A DNA stretch of 64,000 bases from Physella acuta (taxonomy: Eukaryota; Mollusca; Gastropoda; Physidae): contig NW_026733020.1 of the NCBI RefSeq assembly GCF_028476545.1, forward strand, positions 1-64,000. The letters run 5' to 3'. How positions within the stretch are numbered: the first letter of the stretch is position 1; each line of letters opens with the position of its first letter. The notes under the pieces are model-generated. The model saw only the letters and a program-made list of their open reading frames with translations. It did not search any database and had not been told where the DNA came from. Both the position numbers and the translations under genes were made by a program. Of the stretch, positions 47,156 to 59,859 are shown one piece after another.

Positions 47156-48779
47156 CTCTAAACATTCTTAAGATTCCCACCCCTACCCCTGGTGTTAAAT
47201 ATCTAAAAAAAAAAAAAAAAAGAAAACGCTGACCATCCCATCCACAGTTCAAATATTTTGGTCAACAACCCCCCCCCCCCCCCCCTCATTAATACAAACT
47301 GCACCATGAAACGGAACATTATTAATAACAGTTAAAACCGGTTCTTAAAAAACTTTAACCGCCATGAATGACGCCTGGTGACATCTCCGCAGTGGTGAAG
47401 CCCATTTTCCCGCCATAACCTTTCACCTGACGATAACAGGTCACCACAACTATTTCCTACCTGTAGTTTCTACAGGTAGAAAAGGGGAGGGGTGGGATTA
47501 ATAATGGGAGGTTCCCTAATATTTCAAAACTCATAATTTATATGTGCACTATATTGGTAAATATCTTTTATCCTGTGTACCGTGGATTAAAATACAAAGT
47601 ACTTTCTAATTTTCATTTAGAGTGTTTACGGTATTCGTATGCATTTCAAACATATACCTGTACACCATAATTTTGTCTGTGGTCATACATTTTTCATGAA
47701 TGTCCCGAGAACCACGTATTTCTATGCAAATATGCATGAAAATAATATTTAAACCAAAAATTTAGTATGCAATATGTAAATTACAGACTTGCATAGGGTA
47801 TGTTAACGTTTAAAATGCCTACATTTTCCCAAATTTTTTCACACAGAAGTTTTTTTTTTTTAATTTTTTTTATTGAGGGGGAAAGGAGGTCCGCCCCTCC
47901 CCCATCATAGCCGTAAAATCCGCCTCTGATAGTCTCTGCTCTACCAGTTTATATAGCCTAAATATCATCAACCTCCGCTATATAACGAAAAGAACAGATT
48001 ACAAAAGAAATCGTAATAGTAATTTCAATTTTTATTCTCCACATTAATAGCCCGGCGTATACATTTCCAACGGTCGTGCCCAAGTACCTGTCGTCTGAAT
48101 TGTTCACACGGACCAAGGCGACCTCGGTTGCTATGGACGCCCGGTCGTACACAGTAAACAATGGCTGAGAGGGCAGAAAAAAAGTAGTCCCCCGACAACC
48201 ATTGAGCAAGCCCGCAAGATGGCGCGCAGAACGGAATACTACGCTGCGAGTATTGGGGAATTCCAGATATAGGTTTGGTGTCAAAATGTGTGCTATGTGT
48301 ATGTCACTGAAGCGAAGACTTAAAAAAAAAGGTGTGGGAGGGGGTGGGGGTTTGAATACATAGACGTTTGCAAATAGCGTCGCATTCAGTAGGGTAAATA
48401 TGCAGGCTAGCCTACAGGCCCTTGGCTGAACAAACAGGGAGTGCTATCTGAGTAGGTGACCCCGGGGGAATTGTTGGGGGAGGGGGTGGTAAAGGTGAGG
48501 GGGTGGCTTGAAGCTTGTCAACTCCAACTTTTCTGAAGATGCCGTATAGATATTAGGTTTCATAATAATTGACGACACAATCAACACAAGATAGAATGCC
48601 GCCTTTATTTGGACTAGAAGCGAGTTGTTAAGTTATTTATACAAGTGGTGTTCGCCTCAACAGTGTATTAGAAGAATATGAATAGACCTGCACTAGTGAA
48701 ATCCAATAGAAAACAACAGCGAAACATTCCTGTGTCTGAGTGTAGTCCGTCTATTTAGATTATCAGGGACTTTCACTGG
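47156..48779. other. Intergenic, no gene supported
   Basis: A GC-balanced patch at 48040-48260 holds a 108-codon minus-strand frame without recognisable domain, and AAGATGGCGCGC (48223-48234), similar to a YY1 site. AAATCCGCCTCTG (47918-47930) looks like a lone hAT MITE end. Confidence 0.4.
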
Positions 48780-49455
48780 ACTTTTACTGCAGGTTTACAT
48801 GACCTTTTCGGGACCATTACATGACTTTTTCGGGACCGTTACATGACCTTTAGAGGTCATTTGTACATTATCTTTACTAACCCTTTTCGTAATCTTTACA
48901 TAACCTACACTTTTACAGTTTTTACAGTAGATTTACATGACCTTTCCAGGAGCTTTACATAATCTTAAGAGGTCATTTTTATATTATATTTTTGGCCATT
49001 TACATCATCTTTGTTGGACGGAGTGGTCTAGCGGTAGAGAGCTGGACTGCTAACCCGTAAGTCTCGAGGCCGAATCTGGGTTCAAGTCAGTAGACCGTCC
49101 CTGAGTCCACCCAGCTCTTATGGGTATCTAACTCACGTTAGGGAGAGTAAAGGCTGCTGGGCATAGTGCTGACCACACTATCTCTTCATATGCCGAGGTC
49201 ACAGAAACAAGTGAACTCTACTTCACTTGCCCCATAGACCGTCAGGTTTGAAAGGGAAACTTTGCTTTACTTTTTACATCATCTTTAAATGTTTTTTATA
49301 ATATCTTTACATGAGCTTTACAGGAAATTTTTTAAGGACATTTACATTAACTTTGCACTACACTATTAGACCTTTATTAAACTTTACATCATCTTACATG
49401 ATCATTATAGGACCTTTTCAAGACATTTACGCCATTATTACAGGAGATCAACAAG
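48780..49455. repeat. Degenerate TTTACATGACCTTT repeat, interrupted by a SINE
   Basis: Words like TTTACATGACCTTTTCGGG recur through 48785-49012 and again at 49273-49450, on either side of the SINE-1 insertion. Confidence 0.7.
49013..49272 (+). mobile_element. SINE-1, complete copy, 260 bp, 14-bp TSD
   Basis: The tRNA-derived head has A box TGGTCTAGCGGTAGAGAGC and B box GGGTTCAAGTC. The body is GAGTCCACCCAGCTCTTATG, then GTCACAGAAACAAGTGAAC. It ends GGTTTGAAAGGGAAACTTTG and CTTTAC. The direct repeat TTTACATCATCTTT flanks it (48999-49012 and 49273-49286). The CACAGAAACA central domain resembles the MetaSINE superfamily of invertebrates from memory; a consensus comparison would confirm. Pol III would transcribe it from the internal boxes, with a LINE partner needed to move it. 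Confidence 0.9.
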
Positions 49456-49964
49456 ATCTTTACAGGAATGTGATCATATTGTCAATTTTTTTTTCTTAAC
49501 CGTATGTAAATGATTAACACAGTTTTTTTTCCTTTAATACGGTAAAATTGTTGAAAAATGTATTTATGTAAGTTGTCCTGGTGTTTTAGTGCGGATTTGC
49601 CAATGAACTCGCGAACACGCACCCTTGAGAAATATTTTTAAAAGTTATGTTATCATAGCTGATGTCGTAGCCATATTGACATAATTTTGAATAATTAAAA
49701 ACAAATAAAACAACACGCCGAACGCTTACAAGCATAAATATAAAGAACCTTAAACAAACGACGTCAAAGACACCGCCCCTCCCCCTTTTTTCGCACCAAT
49801 TATTTCACTACCCCCATCAGTTTAATTATGTAACTGGGTCAATTAGCACTTTCCCCTGACCACCAAAGCAAAACGAGGTGCACGTGAAGGGTGAGCTACT
49901 ACCCTAGCAACGAGTTAAAAATGCATGCGCGGGTTATTTTTAGACATCATTGATTTGTTTACTT
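49456..49964. other. Intergenic, nothing recognised
   Basis: AT-rich, no gene. Confidence 0.5.
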
Positions 49965-50066
49965 TATCTCTGTGGACTCGATGACGTCTTAGGGATTCGA
50001 ACCATTGGAACGAGACTTTCATGCAAGGACATACGTGCTCTACCATTCAACCATGCCGTTCGCTAA
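49965..50066 (-). mobile_element. SINE-1 head fragment
   Basis: The minus strand has A box TGGTTGAATGGTAGAGC and a perfect B box GGTTCGAATCC, followed by ACGTCATCGAGTCCAC of the SINE body before it breaks off. No full tRNA fold can close, so it is not a tRNA gene. Confidence 0.65.
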
Positions 50067-50152
50067 TCTCTCGGTCATTACTCAGAAATCCCGAGCTAAT
50101 CACATCGCCGTAATCAATCGAATTTCCATAATCGATCGAGGTCAGAATTTTT

Positions 50153-50413
50153 TTTAGATGAATTATAAAAATTCCTATGCGTATAAAGCCTACACACATT
50201 ACATTACATTTAATTAATCCTAAGTTAATTTGCACTCTCTAAATATTTAATACATTAAAGTATCAACAAATATCATGCAAATATATATTTGTGACCTTTT
50301 TTTCCTGTGACTTTTTTTCCTGTGACTTTTTTCCTGTGACTTTTTTTTCCTGTGACTTTTTTTCTGTTTTTTTTTCTTGTGCTTTTTTTTCTGTGACTTT
50401 TTTTCCTACAATC
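50153..50413 (-). mobile_element. Foldback-like element copy 3, truncated
   Basis: Oriented as copy 2: TTTTAGATGAATTATAAAAA through GTGCAAATTAACTTAGGATT (minus strand), then the CCTGTGACTTTTTTT array, and the same end CCTACAATC. The other end and most of the core are missing. Confidence 0.85.
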
Positions 50414-50553
50414 CTAACAACATGTTCCCGAAACATGTTCCTGTGTTGTTTTTTTCCTGTGACTTTTTTTCCTGTGACTTTTTTTCTGTGTTTTTTTTTC
50501 CTGTGTTTTTTTTTTCTTGTGCTTTTTTTTCTGTGACTTTTTTTCCTACAATC
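50405..50553. repeat. 140-bp duplication of the foldback end plus flank
   Basis: CCTACAATCCTAACAACATG followed by TTCCCGAAAC occurs at 50405 and again at 50545, with a second stretch of the CCTGTGACTTTTTTT array between. A local tandem duplication after insertion is the simplest reading. Confidence 0.85.
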
Positions 50554-50732
50554 CTAACAACATGTTCCCGAAACTTGTTTTATTAGTTATAGTTGAACTT
50601 GTAACTTGTTCCAGTTTGTATGCGGAACTTACTCCATTAGCAAGGGACTTAATTTAAAACGAATCCAAGCACCTAAACCTTATTCCCCTGTTAAATCATT
50701 TGGAGACTGATCATGAAACAAAGCCAGAGTCA
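50554..50732. other. Short spacer between elements
   Basis: Words such as ACTTGTTTTATTAG and AACTTGTAACTTGTTCC recur loosely. Nothing else seen. Confidence 0.4.
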
Positions 50733-50740
50733 GTTCCTGC

Positions 50741-50954
50741 CAGAGTTTCTTCCAGGCATCTCTTCCGGGGGGGGGGGGGGGGGGGGGGGGTTAAAGACCC
50801 CCCCCCCCACGAAATGAAATTTATTTAATTTATATAGAAAATATATACTTTTAACAGTGTCCGCCCCCCCCCCCCCCCCCCCGAAGAAAATCTTAAAAAA
50901 GTTGCAAGCCCCCCCCCCCCCCCTCCCGGAGAAAAAATTCTGGAAGAAACACTG
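50741..50954. mobile_element. MITE family B, complete copy, 214 bp, 8-bp TSD
   Basis: TIR CAGAGTTTCTTCCAGG and CTGGAAGAAACACTG. The direct repeat GTTCCTGC flanks it (50733-50740 and 50955-50962). The interior has a 24-base G run (50767-50790), several C runs and the AT-rich core ending in CAGTGTCC. This copy defines the family limits. The 8-bp duplication suggests a hAT-like transposase. Confidence 0.9.
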
Positions 50955-50962
50955 GTTCCTGC

Positions 50963-51621
<659 letters not shown>

Positions 51622-51660
51622 TTATTTATTTATTTATATGTACGTATATATTTATGTATG

Positions 51661-52184
51661 TGTGTAAGGAATGTTGACTGCAAGTCAATCGTAAGCGAGA
51701 GTGTGTGTGTGTGTGTATGAGTGTGTGTGTGTGGGGGGGGGGTTACACCCACACCCACCTGAATTCAAACGATTGAAATAATTATGTTCGCTGACTAGGA
51801 GCTCTTACGGCAACATTTACTCCTGCCCCCGAGTCGTCCCCCCCCCCCACCCACCGAGTCCCCCACATTCCCAGGACCGTCTTATCTCCTCTTTACTTTC
51901 GTCTGCCCTCCCCCCCCCCCCACCACGTCACCCACGGTAAAGGTCGTCTGCAGTTAAATTCTCAACCGTCTGCGCAACTTGATTTCTTGACGCCCCCCTT
52001 CAGCCCCACCATCCCCCATCCCCGTCCGCCCCCCTCCTACTTTCTTACATACATTCTACACCTTCCCATGATTCACACGGATATAAAAGACGACAGAAGT
52101 AAATATAGCACCTCAGATTGTCAACACTCAACCACGGCTTATCGCAGGAATGTCGCCCGCCCAGCACCACCCGTTCTGTCTGAC
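51661..52184. other. Intergenic: (GT)n and C runs
   Basis: (GT)n lies at 51700-51735 and C runs at 51838-51848 and 51910-51921. No gene. Confidence 0.5.
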
Positions 52185-52975
52185 GTCCTAGAGACGTGTG
52201 TACTTGTGTACATGACGTCCTATAGACGTGTGTACTTGTGTACTTTGAACAGTACGTCTGACGTCCTAAAGACGTGTGTACTTGTATACTTAAGACAGTA
52301 CGTCTGACGTCCTTAAGACGTGTGTACTTGTGTACATGACGTCCTATAGACGTGTGTACTTGTGTACTTTGAACAGTACGTCTGACGTCCTAAAGACGTG
52401 TGTACTTGTGTACTTTGAACAGTACGTCTGACGTCCTAAAGACGTGTGTACTTGTGTACTTTGAACAGTACGTCTGACGTCCTAAAGACGTGTGTACTTG
52501 TATACTTAAGACAGTACGTCTGACGTCCTAAAGACGTGTGTACTTGTATACTTAAGACAGTACGTCTGACGTCCTAAAGACGTGTGTATTTGTATACTTA
52601 AGACAGTACGTCTGACGTCCTTAAGACGTGTGTACTTGTGCACTAAGAGCAGTACGACCGTCTTAAAGACGTGTGTACTGCAGTCGTATGTATTACTACT
52701 ATGTACAGAACGTCTCACGTCTTAAAGACGTTCTCACGTCTTAAAGACGTGTGTGTTATTGTCCTATAGACAGGACCTCTGTCGTCCAAAAAGACGTGTG
52801 TTATACTGTAGTTTTAAGTTCGTCAGAAATCCTAAAGACGTGATTACTACTTTATATGACGTCCTAAAGACGGTTGTACTAGTGTAAAGGACGTCCCAAA
52901 GACGTGTGTACCAGTGTACATGAAGCCCTAAAGACGAACGCACTCGTGTACTATTGACAAGACGTCTTAAAGATG
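52185..52975. repeat. ~47-bp minisatellite, GACGTCCTAAAGACGTGTGTA
   Basis: Roughly 15 units, regular from 52190 to 52640 and decaying to the right. Each holds ACGTCTGACGTCC then TAAAGACGT, so ACGTCT and AGACGT can pair as a small hairpin in every unit. The variable part is CTTGTGTACTTTGAACAGT. Confidence 0.92.
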
Positions 52976-53264
52976 TTTGTATCCACTGCTTTGAATTTCA
53001 ATGAACACTCTAAATAATACAGAACTGTTGAATTGTTTAAAAAACAATAGTTTATTGTTAGATGCAGATTTTTGGTTAACATTTTGAAAGAGAAACTTTT
53101 TTTTCAAAGAAAACTATATCTGAATCTAGATCTTTATAGTTAAAAAAAGAAATTAAAATTAAACGGGTCTGAAAAGGTAGTTATTTTCAAAGGATTTTAA
53201 GGGTGTTTTTTTTTAGTTTTGTTTAAGGTACAATTAAAAAAAAAAGAATCAACATCTCCTTCAC
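52976..53264. other. Short AT-rich spacer
   Basis: Nothing recognised. Confidence 0.4.
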
Positions 53265-53425
53265 CAAGAGGTCCTTTTGCCAGGTGAAGTAGAGTTCTTC
53301 TGTTTCTTCGACCTCCGTGTGTGTAGGGATTATATGGTCACTTTCATGACCTGTCGCCATTTTTTCTCATGTCTCATGTCAGGTCCCCATCAGAACTGTA
53401 TCCACTCTGGAACTCATACCTTTCC
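53265..53425 (-). mobile_element. SINE-1 fragment
   Basis: The minus strand reads GGACCTGACATGAGACATGA and later GAGGTCGAAGAAACAGAAGA followed by ACTCTACTTCACCTGGC, matching the body and central domain of SINE-1. The head is degraded. Confidence 0.7.
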
Positions 53426-53449
53426 TGAAGTTTTTCTTGGGAGTCCGAG

Positions 53450-53745
53450 TCGTCGGGTCGGTAAAGCTAATGGTTGCTAAAACGTCCCGAGTTCAAACTC
53501 CCGAGCAAACGATGCTAGATTGCTGGGGACAGCAACTCTTCTAGGAAAGACAACTCCAAAATCAAATAACCGCTATCTCGTTTTGTTTTTGGATTTACAA
53601 TAGGCTATGGAAGCATATCCAAAAATAAAAGCAGGTTGAAATCTGAGTTAACAGCCCATATGGTGCATAACAAGTTGACATGTAATACGCTATTATGAAG
53701 GAGGAAATCCCGTCCAACAATACAATTAAAAACGAAGAAGACGGC
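53450..53745 (+). mobile_element. SINE-2 copy
   Basis: B box GAGTTCAAACTCCC, then GGGGACAGCAACTCTTCTAG, GACAACTCCAAAATCAAATA, GGCTATGGAAGCATATCC, AAAAGCAGGTTGAAATCTGA, CATATGGTGCATAACAAGTT and GACATGTAATACG. The tail is AAAAACGAAGAAGACGG. It lies 25 bp from a SINE-1 fragment on the other strand. Confidence 0.85.
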
Positions 53746-55156
53746 TTGAAAGGAACAGTTATCATTTCTACGAATACATTAAACAAAGTTCGTGACAGCT
53801 GATTTACATAGCATTACACTTAATACGTCAAAAGCTTACAAGATATCCTGTATTAAAAATAAAAGCAAAATTCTCACGACATATGTTAACGATGACAACT
53901 CATTACAACCTATGCGTGGGAGTAGAGTGGTGGTATTGTTAGAGTTGGTCAGGATTTTAATACGACCAAGAACCTTAACTCCTACTTAACTAACTAACGA
54001 CAACAACAACAACAAACAACACCGTGTTTATTTATCCTCTGACGCAATGCAGCGTTCCACCCAAGGTTTAAAGTACGTAGCACGTGGCCACGCCTAAATT
54101 TTTGTTTTCACTTTTGGTGCTCTAGTCACGAGGAATATAATTTGATGTTGTAATGTGCTCGGGCAGGGGAGACAATAAACAAATAATTACTGAAAAGTTT
54201 CCTAAGGCCGTATTATGACGTACATAAGGCATAACACGTGACCTATTGTGTAGTGAATTGTGTGTAAAACTGATCGTGTTGTGTGGGTATGTGTGGGGGG
54301 AATTTAAGGAATATAGCGAAATACTGAAAGGATTATATGAAGTAGGCACCCTATAGTAAAACACCACTGATCAGATTGTGTAAAGCAAAAAATAATCAAT
54401 TAATATGATTAACGGTAACGATTATATTTTTGAAATTACTGATCGAATTGTATAAAACACTAAATGAATTTTTTAAATAATGATCAATTTATATAAAGAA
54501 CTGATCAAATTGTATGAAGTACTGGTTGAATTTAATAAGCAACTAATCAAAATACTCGCCGTAAATCACAATGTTTGTAAACATACGTACACTGTATTTC
54601 ACACTGGGATCGGCGTAGCTATATTTAGAAAGTTAAAATTGCGAAACCAGGATGTTAGCGGTGGTAAACGAAACTATTTCATCTACACCTGTGGCTGCTC
54701 GGTTCATTCAATATGTTTTTACACTTACATACGCTTTTGGGCTTTTAACATTTTTTTAAAAAACTTGACAGTGCAGAAACGTACCTTTGGTTTCAATATA
54801 ACCGCCATATTGGGCGTTAATGTGTTATCGATAATCTGTACTGTATAGATGGTATCGCCCATTGCGATACTTCATCTATAGGTTTAAATTTAAGGTTAGA
54901 GTTTGATATTTAGATATAAGCTTAGGGTTAGAGTTTTGAGTTAGGTTTGGGGAGGGGGGGGGGTTATCGGGTGGGGGGGGGGGGGTAATAGCCTGACTAG
55001 AAAAGCGAAGATATACGTAAAACAAATTGAGAAGCACATAGAGTATAATAGAATTATAACCTTTTGTTATTTTGACGTATTCACATATCTGCTAATTAAA
55101 CTAGATATAAGTATTGTCGCGAGAGAAAGGATTTTCGTTGGCGATACCAGCAAGGT
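53746..55156. other. Intergenic, no gene supported
   Basis: Degenerate CTGATCAAATTGTATAAA repeats lie at 54365-54550, and a 122-codon plus-strand frame (54480-54848) begins inside them. It has no recognisable domain. G runs lie at 54951-54987. Confidence 0.45.
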
Positions 55157-55348
55157 TTCTTTCAGATTTTTTATATCCGAGGTGAAGGAAGGGGGGGGGG
55201 GGAATTTGAAACTTCCGCGGTGAAGGTGGCGAATACTGGTTCAAGTATGTATTTTCTATATACATATTTTTGTTATTTCGTTAGAGGCGGGTATGTATAC
55301 TTACCCCCCCCCCCCCCAAATTCCATGGGAGATGTCTGAAATAAATAA
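55157..55348. mobile_element. MITE family B, diverged copy
   Basis: GGTTTCTTTCAGATTTTTTA at the left and GAGATGTCTGAAATAAAT at the right. The core has ATACTGGTTCAAGTATGTATT and G/C runs. No clear target duplication. Confidence 0.55.
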
Positions 55349-55483
55349 TAGGTACTAACAGTAGGACTGTAGGAGTATGAGGGTACGGCTAATCGAAATC
55401 ACACTAACGTTATACTTTTACATGTCCTGAAAGGCCGATGATAAACCATTAGCGGGTAGAAATTTAAGAAAACAAAAATGGGT

Positions 55484-55985
55484 GCTGCTTAAATTTGGTG
55501 TGGTGATGCTTACATTTGGTGTGGTGATGCTTACATTTGGTGTGGTGATGCTTACATTTGGTGTGGTGATGCTTACATTTGGTGTGGTGATGCTTACATT
55601 TGGTGTGGTGATGCTTAGATTTGGTGTGGTGATGCTTAAATTTGGTGTGGTGATGCTTAAATTTGGTGTGGTGATGCTTAAATTTGGTGTGGTGATGCTT
55701 ACATTTGGTGTGGTGATGCTTACATTTGGTGTGGTGATGCTTAAATTTGGTGTGGTGGTGCTTAAATTTGGTGTGGTGGTGCTTACATTTGGTGTGGTGG
55801 TGCTTAAATTTGGTGTGGTGATGCTTAAATTTGGTGTGGTGGTGCTTACATTTGGTGTGGTGGTGCTTAAATTGTGTGTGGTGATGTTTAAATTTTGTGT
55901 GGCGATGCTTAAATGTGGTGTGGTGATGTTTAAATTTTGTGTGGTGATGCTTACATTTTGTGTGGCGATGCTTAAATGTGGTGTC
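55484..55985. repeat. 21-bp minisatellite, TTTGGTGTGGTGATGCTTACA
   Basis: About 24 units. The last quarter shifts to TTTTGTGTGGCGATGCTTAAA-type variants. Open on both strands because 21 is divisible by three. The minus-strand frame reads repeated KHHHTKF. Confidence 0.95.
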
Positions 55986-56334
55986 AGTAGACAGTCGAAC
56001 AGCCAACAGCGCGACAGTTCAAAACCAGACAGCCCACAGCCAGATAGACAGCCAAGAGCGTGACAGCCTACGGTGTGACAGCCTACAGTGTCACAGCCAG
56101 CATAGTGACACCGTCAACGCCCCGACTGTCATCTGACACTGTGACACCCTCCTCCAACAGACTTGTCTGTCTAGATCTGCCGGTTTGTCTCTCTCCGCCC
56201 CCACACATCCCCCACCCTCCCCCACAGTAAGGTCCCCCACACACCGCCGATCACCCGCCCATCCTACATCACCAGTGAGGGCGGGAGAGCGAGATGTCTG
56301 GTTCTATTTATAACTTACTGCGCCGACAGGCCGT

Positions 56335-56740
56335 AAATGTTGTGGCGGAGTTATTGCCCCTCCCGTCTACTGGACCAGCTAGACGGAATTATCACCCTTT
56401 CTGTCACTGGACCAAATAGAGGGAGTTATCGCCCCACCCGTCTACTGGACCAAATAGAGGGAGTTATCGGCCCTCCTGGACCAACTAGATGGAGTTATTG
56501 CCCCTCCCGTCTACTGGACCAACTAGACGGAGTTATCGCCCCTCCCGTCCACTGGACTAACTAGACGGAGTTATCGCCCCTCCCGTCCACTGGACTAACT
56601 AGACGGAGTTATCGCCCCTCCCGTCTACTTGACCAGCTAGACGGAGTTATTGCCCCTACTGTCCACTGGACCAGCTAGACGGAGTTATCCCCCCCCCTCC
56701 CGTCCACTGGACCAGCTAGACGGAGTTATCGGCCTTCCCG
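56335..56740. repeat. ~40-bp minisatellite, GACGGAGTTATCGCCCCTCC
   Basis: About ten units, also holding CGTCTACTGGACCAACTA. Confidence 0.92.
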
Positions 56741-57107
56741 CTATGTGCAGAAACGACAATGACTAATGACAGGGGCCGCAAGTCCATTTACAATGCCAGA
56801 GTAAAGATTAAAAAAAAAACAACAACAATAGAACATGCCTTTCCAATGTCTTTCCCCCCATCCCCCAGCTTCACCCCCACACCCCCTGTCTCACTATAAA
56901 TATTTAAATTAGAATGTAATTTCAGCATGATATATGAAACAAAACAAAAAAAATGTTTTTCAGAAAATCCAGCAGGGTTTTAACAGCTTGATACCGATAT
57001 TTTTATTTATTTTTTATTTTGCTATGTAACCCGTTATTGATGTTGAGATTTAGCTTAGGTTTAGTATCACGATACAGATTAGAGTTAGCTCGTCCAATAC
57101 ATCAAAG
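56741..57107. other. Intergenic, nothing recognised
   Basis: AT-rich, no gene. Confidence 0.4.
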
Positions 57108-57425
57108 CACCGATGATTATTTAGATTAAAACTAATTACTAAATAAAGAATTTCATAGCACCGATGATTATTTAGATTAAAAGTAATTACTAAATAAAGA
57201 ATTTCATATCAAATTAAGTATAAATGAAATGGTTTTGCTTTTGGCTATATTGTCATGATGTTATTTATTTAAATTTTCTTACAATGTTAGAATCGAATAT
57301 AATATAATATCGTGACTATAGTTATGATTACAATGTTGGAATCGAATATAATAACGTGACTATAGTTATGATTACAATGTTGGAATCGAACATAACAACG
57401 TGACTATAGTTCTGGTTATGCCTAC
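57108..57425. repeat. Two small tandem duplications
   Basis: A 53-bp unit with AGCACCGATGATTATTTAGA occurs twice (57108-57208). A ~50-bp unit with TACAATGTTGGAATCGAATA and AACGTGACTATAGTTATG occurs three times (about 57283-57425). Confidence 0.88.
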
Positions 57426-57995
57426 AATGTATACAAAGATTGGTAAAGACCAAAATATTACTTGTCGTAACACAACTTTCATACGACCCATCTCGAGTTA
57501 ATAATTTATTTTTTTTTAAATTGGTTAATCTATTTAAATGGTCGTTTCCTGTGTGTTATAAAAACTGTCCCGATCGTCAAAGAGAGATGGAAATATGATC
57601 CAGTAAGTGATATCTTCACCATGTGTGATTGTTCGATGATGGATTGCGACGAAATCAGGCTGTGTTATTGTGTGTGTGTCAGAGTGACCCAGTCTAGGTG
57701 TCGGGTGATACATTACAAGATGGCCGCCGTTGTGTTTGGGTGGGGGGGGGAGCTGTGGACTGATGAACTTACCGCGGCCATTGCTGCAGATATGAGCCCA
57801 ATGTGGGGGTAGCTTAACCACGGACATGGCTGTAGAAATAGTTACATTTTGGGGTACAGGTTTTGTCGCAGTCGTCAGTAAAAAAACGGCCATCGGGCCA
57901 CAGACGGTCTTTTAGCATCACCGAATCAACCATTAATTTTCTTACGATCCCGCTGTACTTCCTTCTTCGGTGTAGGGTGCCTCAATTATACAGTG
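57426..57995. other. Intergenic, no gene supported
   Basis: AAGATGGCCGCCGTTG at 57718-57733 resembles a YY1 site in a CpG-bearing context. Overlapping frames on both strands lack domain-like sequence. Confidence 0.4.
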
Positions 57996-58485
<490 letters not shown>

Positions 58486-58488
<3 letters not shown>

Positions 58489-58840
58489 AATATACTATTA
58501 TGTCTGATAAACCGGTCCAGAACATGCTATCTTGTTTCACAACAACAAACGCTACCACACCTAGCAAAAAAAAAATGCCGCCAAAACACTAACCAAATGC
58601 TGCCCTATGCCTTTCAATTAACTGGTGGCATTTCGGCAGTGTGTGTGTGTATTAATCATGCACTAATTAAAACATGCAGAAGGTAAACGGTTAATCACGC
58701 CTAGGATTTAATTGATAAAAAATAGCGGAATAACATTCTTGAGTTTCAACATGTTTTCGAAAACAAGACACGAAAAAATGTTGGTAAAGGGGGGGGGGGG
58801 GGCGGAAATCTCATCCTATGAATGTTGAGCTCTAATATCC
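58486..58840. other. Short spacer
   Basis: Nothing recognised. A G run lies at 58790-58802. Confidence 0.4.
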
Positions 58841-58930
58841 AGTGCATTAAACTCCGATGTCCAGTGCACTAAAGTCTGAAGTCCAGTGCACTAAAGTCTA
58901 ATGTCCAGTGCACTAAAGTCTAATATTGCC
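58841..58930. repeat. ~27-bp tandem repeat, GTCCAGTGCACTAAAGTCT
   Basis: Three to four units. Confidence 0.85.
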
Positions 58931-59615
58931 TAGTAGACTTTTTATGCTGCATTAAAATATAATATCCACGCTATCGATAACTAATATCCATATTTTTTTT
59001 CCAAAGAGCATTTATTGCGCCAAAAGTATTTCCGTGAGTTATGCCAGTTAATAACATTTATAAGCGGAAACTTCGTCCAGTTTTATTTAACAGATAGCAA
59101 GAAATCTTCGTTTCGGGAGGCAAATGTATGACTTCCGCATTCCACAAGGTGCGTCAGATGTACTTTACATACACGCCGGGCTTGATATCATACAGCAGTA
59201 AATATCTAACCTGATCCCAAACGTACAACTGTAAGCCTAGATAGTAACACTAGTCTATGCTTACAAAACGTACATACACATATACTAACAAAAATACATT
59301 TACTATAGCTTGTCAGATTAAACTTTGAAAAATCAGCCTTAAAAAAATATGGCCACTTAAACTGTAGACACCTTTACTTACGTAAAGTTGTATAAGTCTA
59401 TATACATGTTGTGGGACTTCCAAAGTCTGATATAAATTGACATACTCATAGCTTATACTAACCAACCGTAACTTACTCATACAAGACGGGTAGGCTAATA
59501 CTAACATATATATCTGCAAAACATGCACTCATAATAAGTTGATTTTTTTTCCATTCATTTGAATGCATTTATAAATGGGGTCCATCAAAGTATGACCCAC
59601 AGTAGGGGGGGGGGG
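58931..59615. other. Intergenic AT-rich spacer
   Basis: No gene or element seen. Confidence 0.5.
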
Positions 59616-59745
59616 GGTATTTCAGTACTGACCCGAGTACTTTAGTACTACTGACCCGAGTACTTCAGTAATGACCCAAGTACTTCAGTAATGACCCAAG
59701 TACTTTAGGACTGAACCAAGTATTTTAGTACCACTGACCCGGACG
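59616..59745. repeat. ~21-bp tandem repeat, TACTTCAGTAATGACCCAAG
   Basis: Five to six units. Confidence 0.85.
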
Positions 59746-59859
59746 TAACGGGAAAAAACATAAACATAACTCAAACCAGCCGAGCGTGGAGATGACACGT
59801 TCCCGGGTCAGTCATCCGTATCAACGTCGCGGCAATATCGTCACGAAAACTTTCAACTA

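Noticed and set aside
47958-48284. 108-codon minus-strand gene or first exon
   Set aside because: GC balance is suggestive, but there is no domain, no convincing start and no partner exon.
49965-50066. Functional tRNA gene with perfect B box
   Set aside because: Sequence continues into SINE-1 body instead of closing an acceptor stem.
54480-54848. 122-codon plus-strand gene
   Set aside because: Starts inside degenerate CTGATCAAATTGTATAAA repeats, with no recognisable domain or splice context.
55464-56006. 180-codon frame of repeated KHHHTKF, and its plus-strand partner
   Set aside because: 21-bp minisatellite translated in frame; open on both strands.
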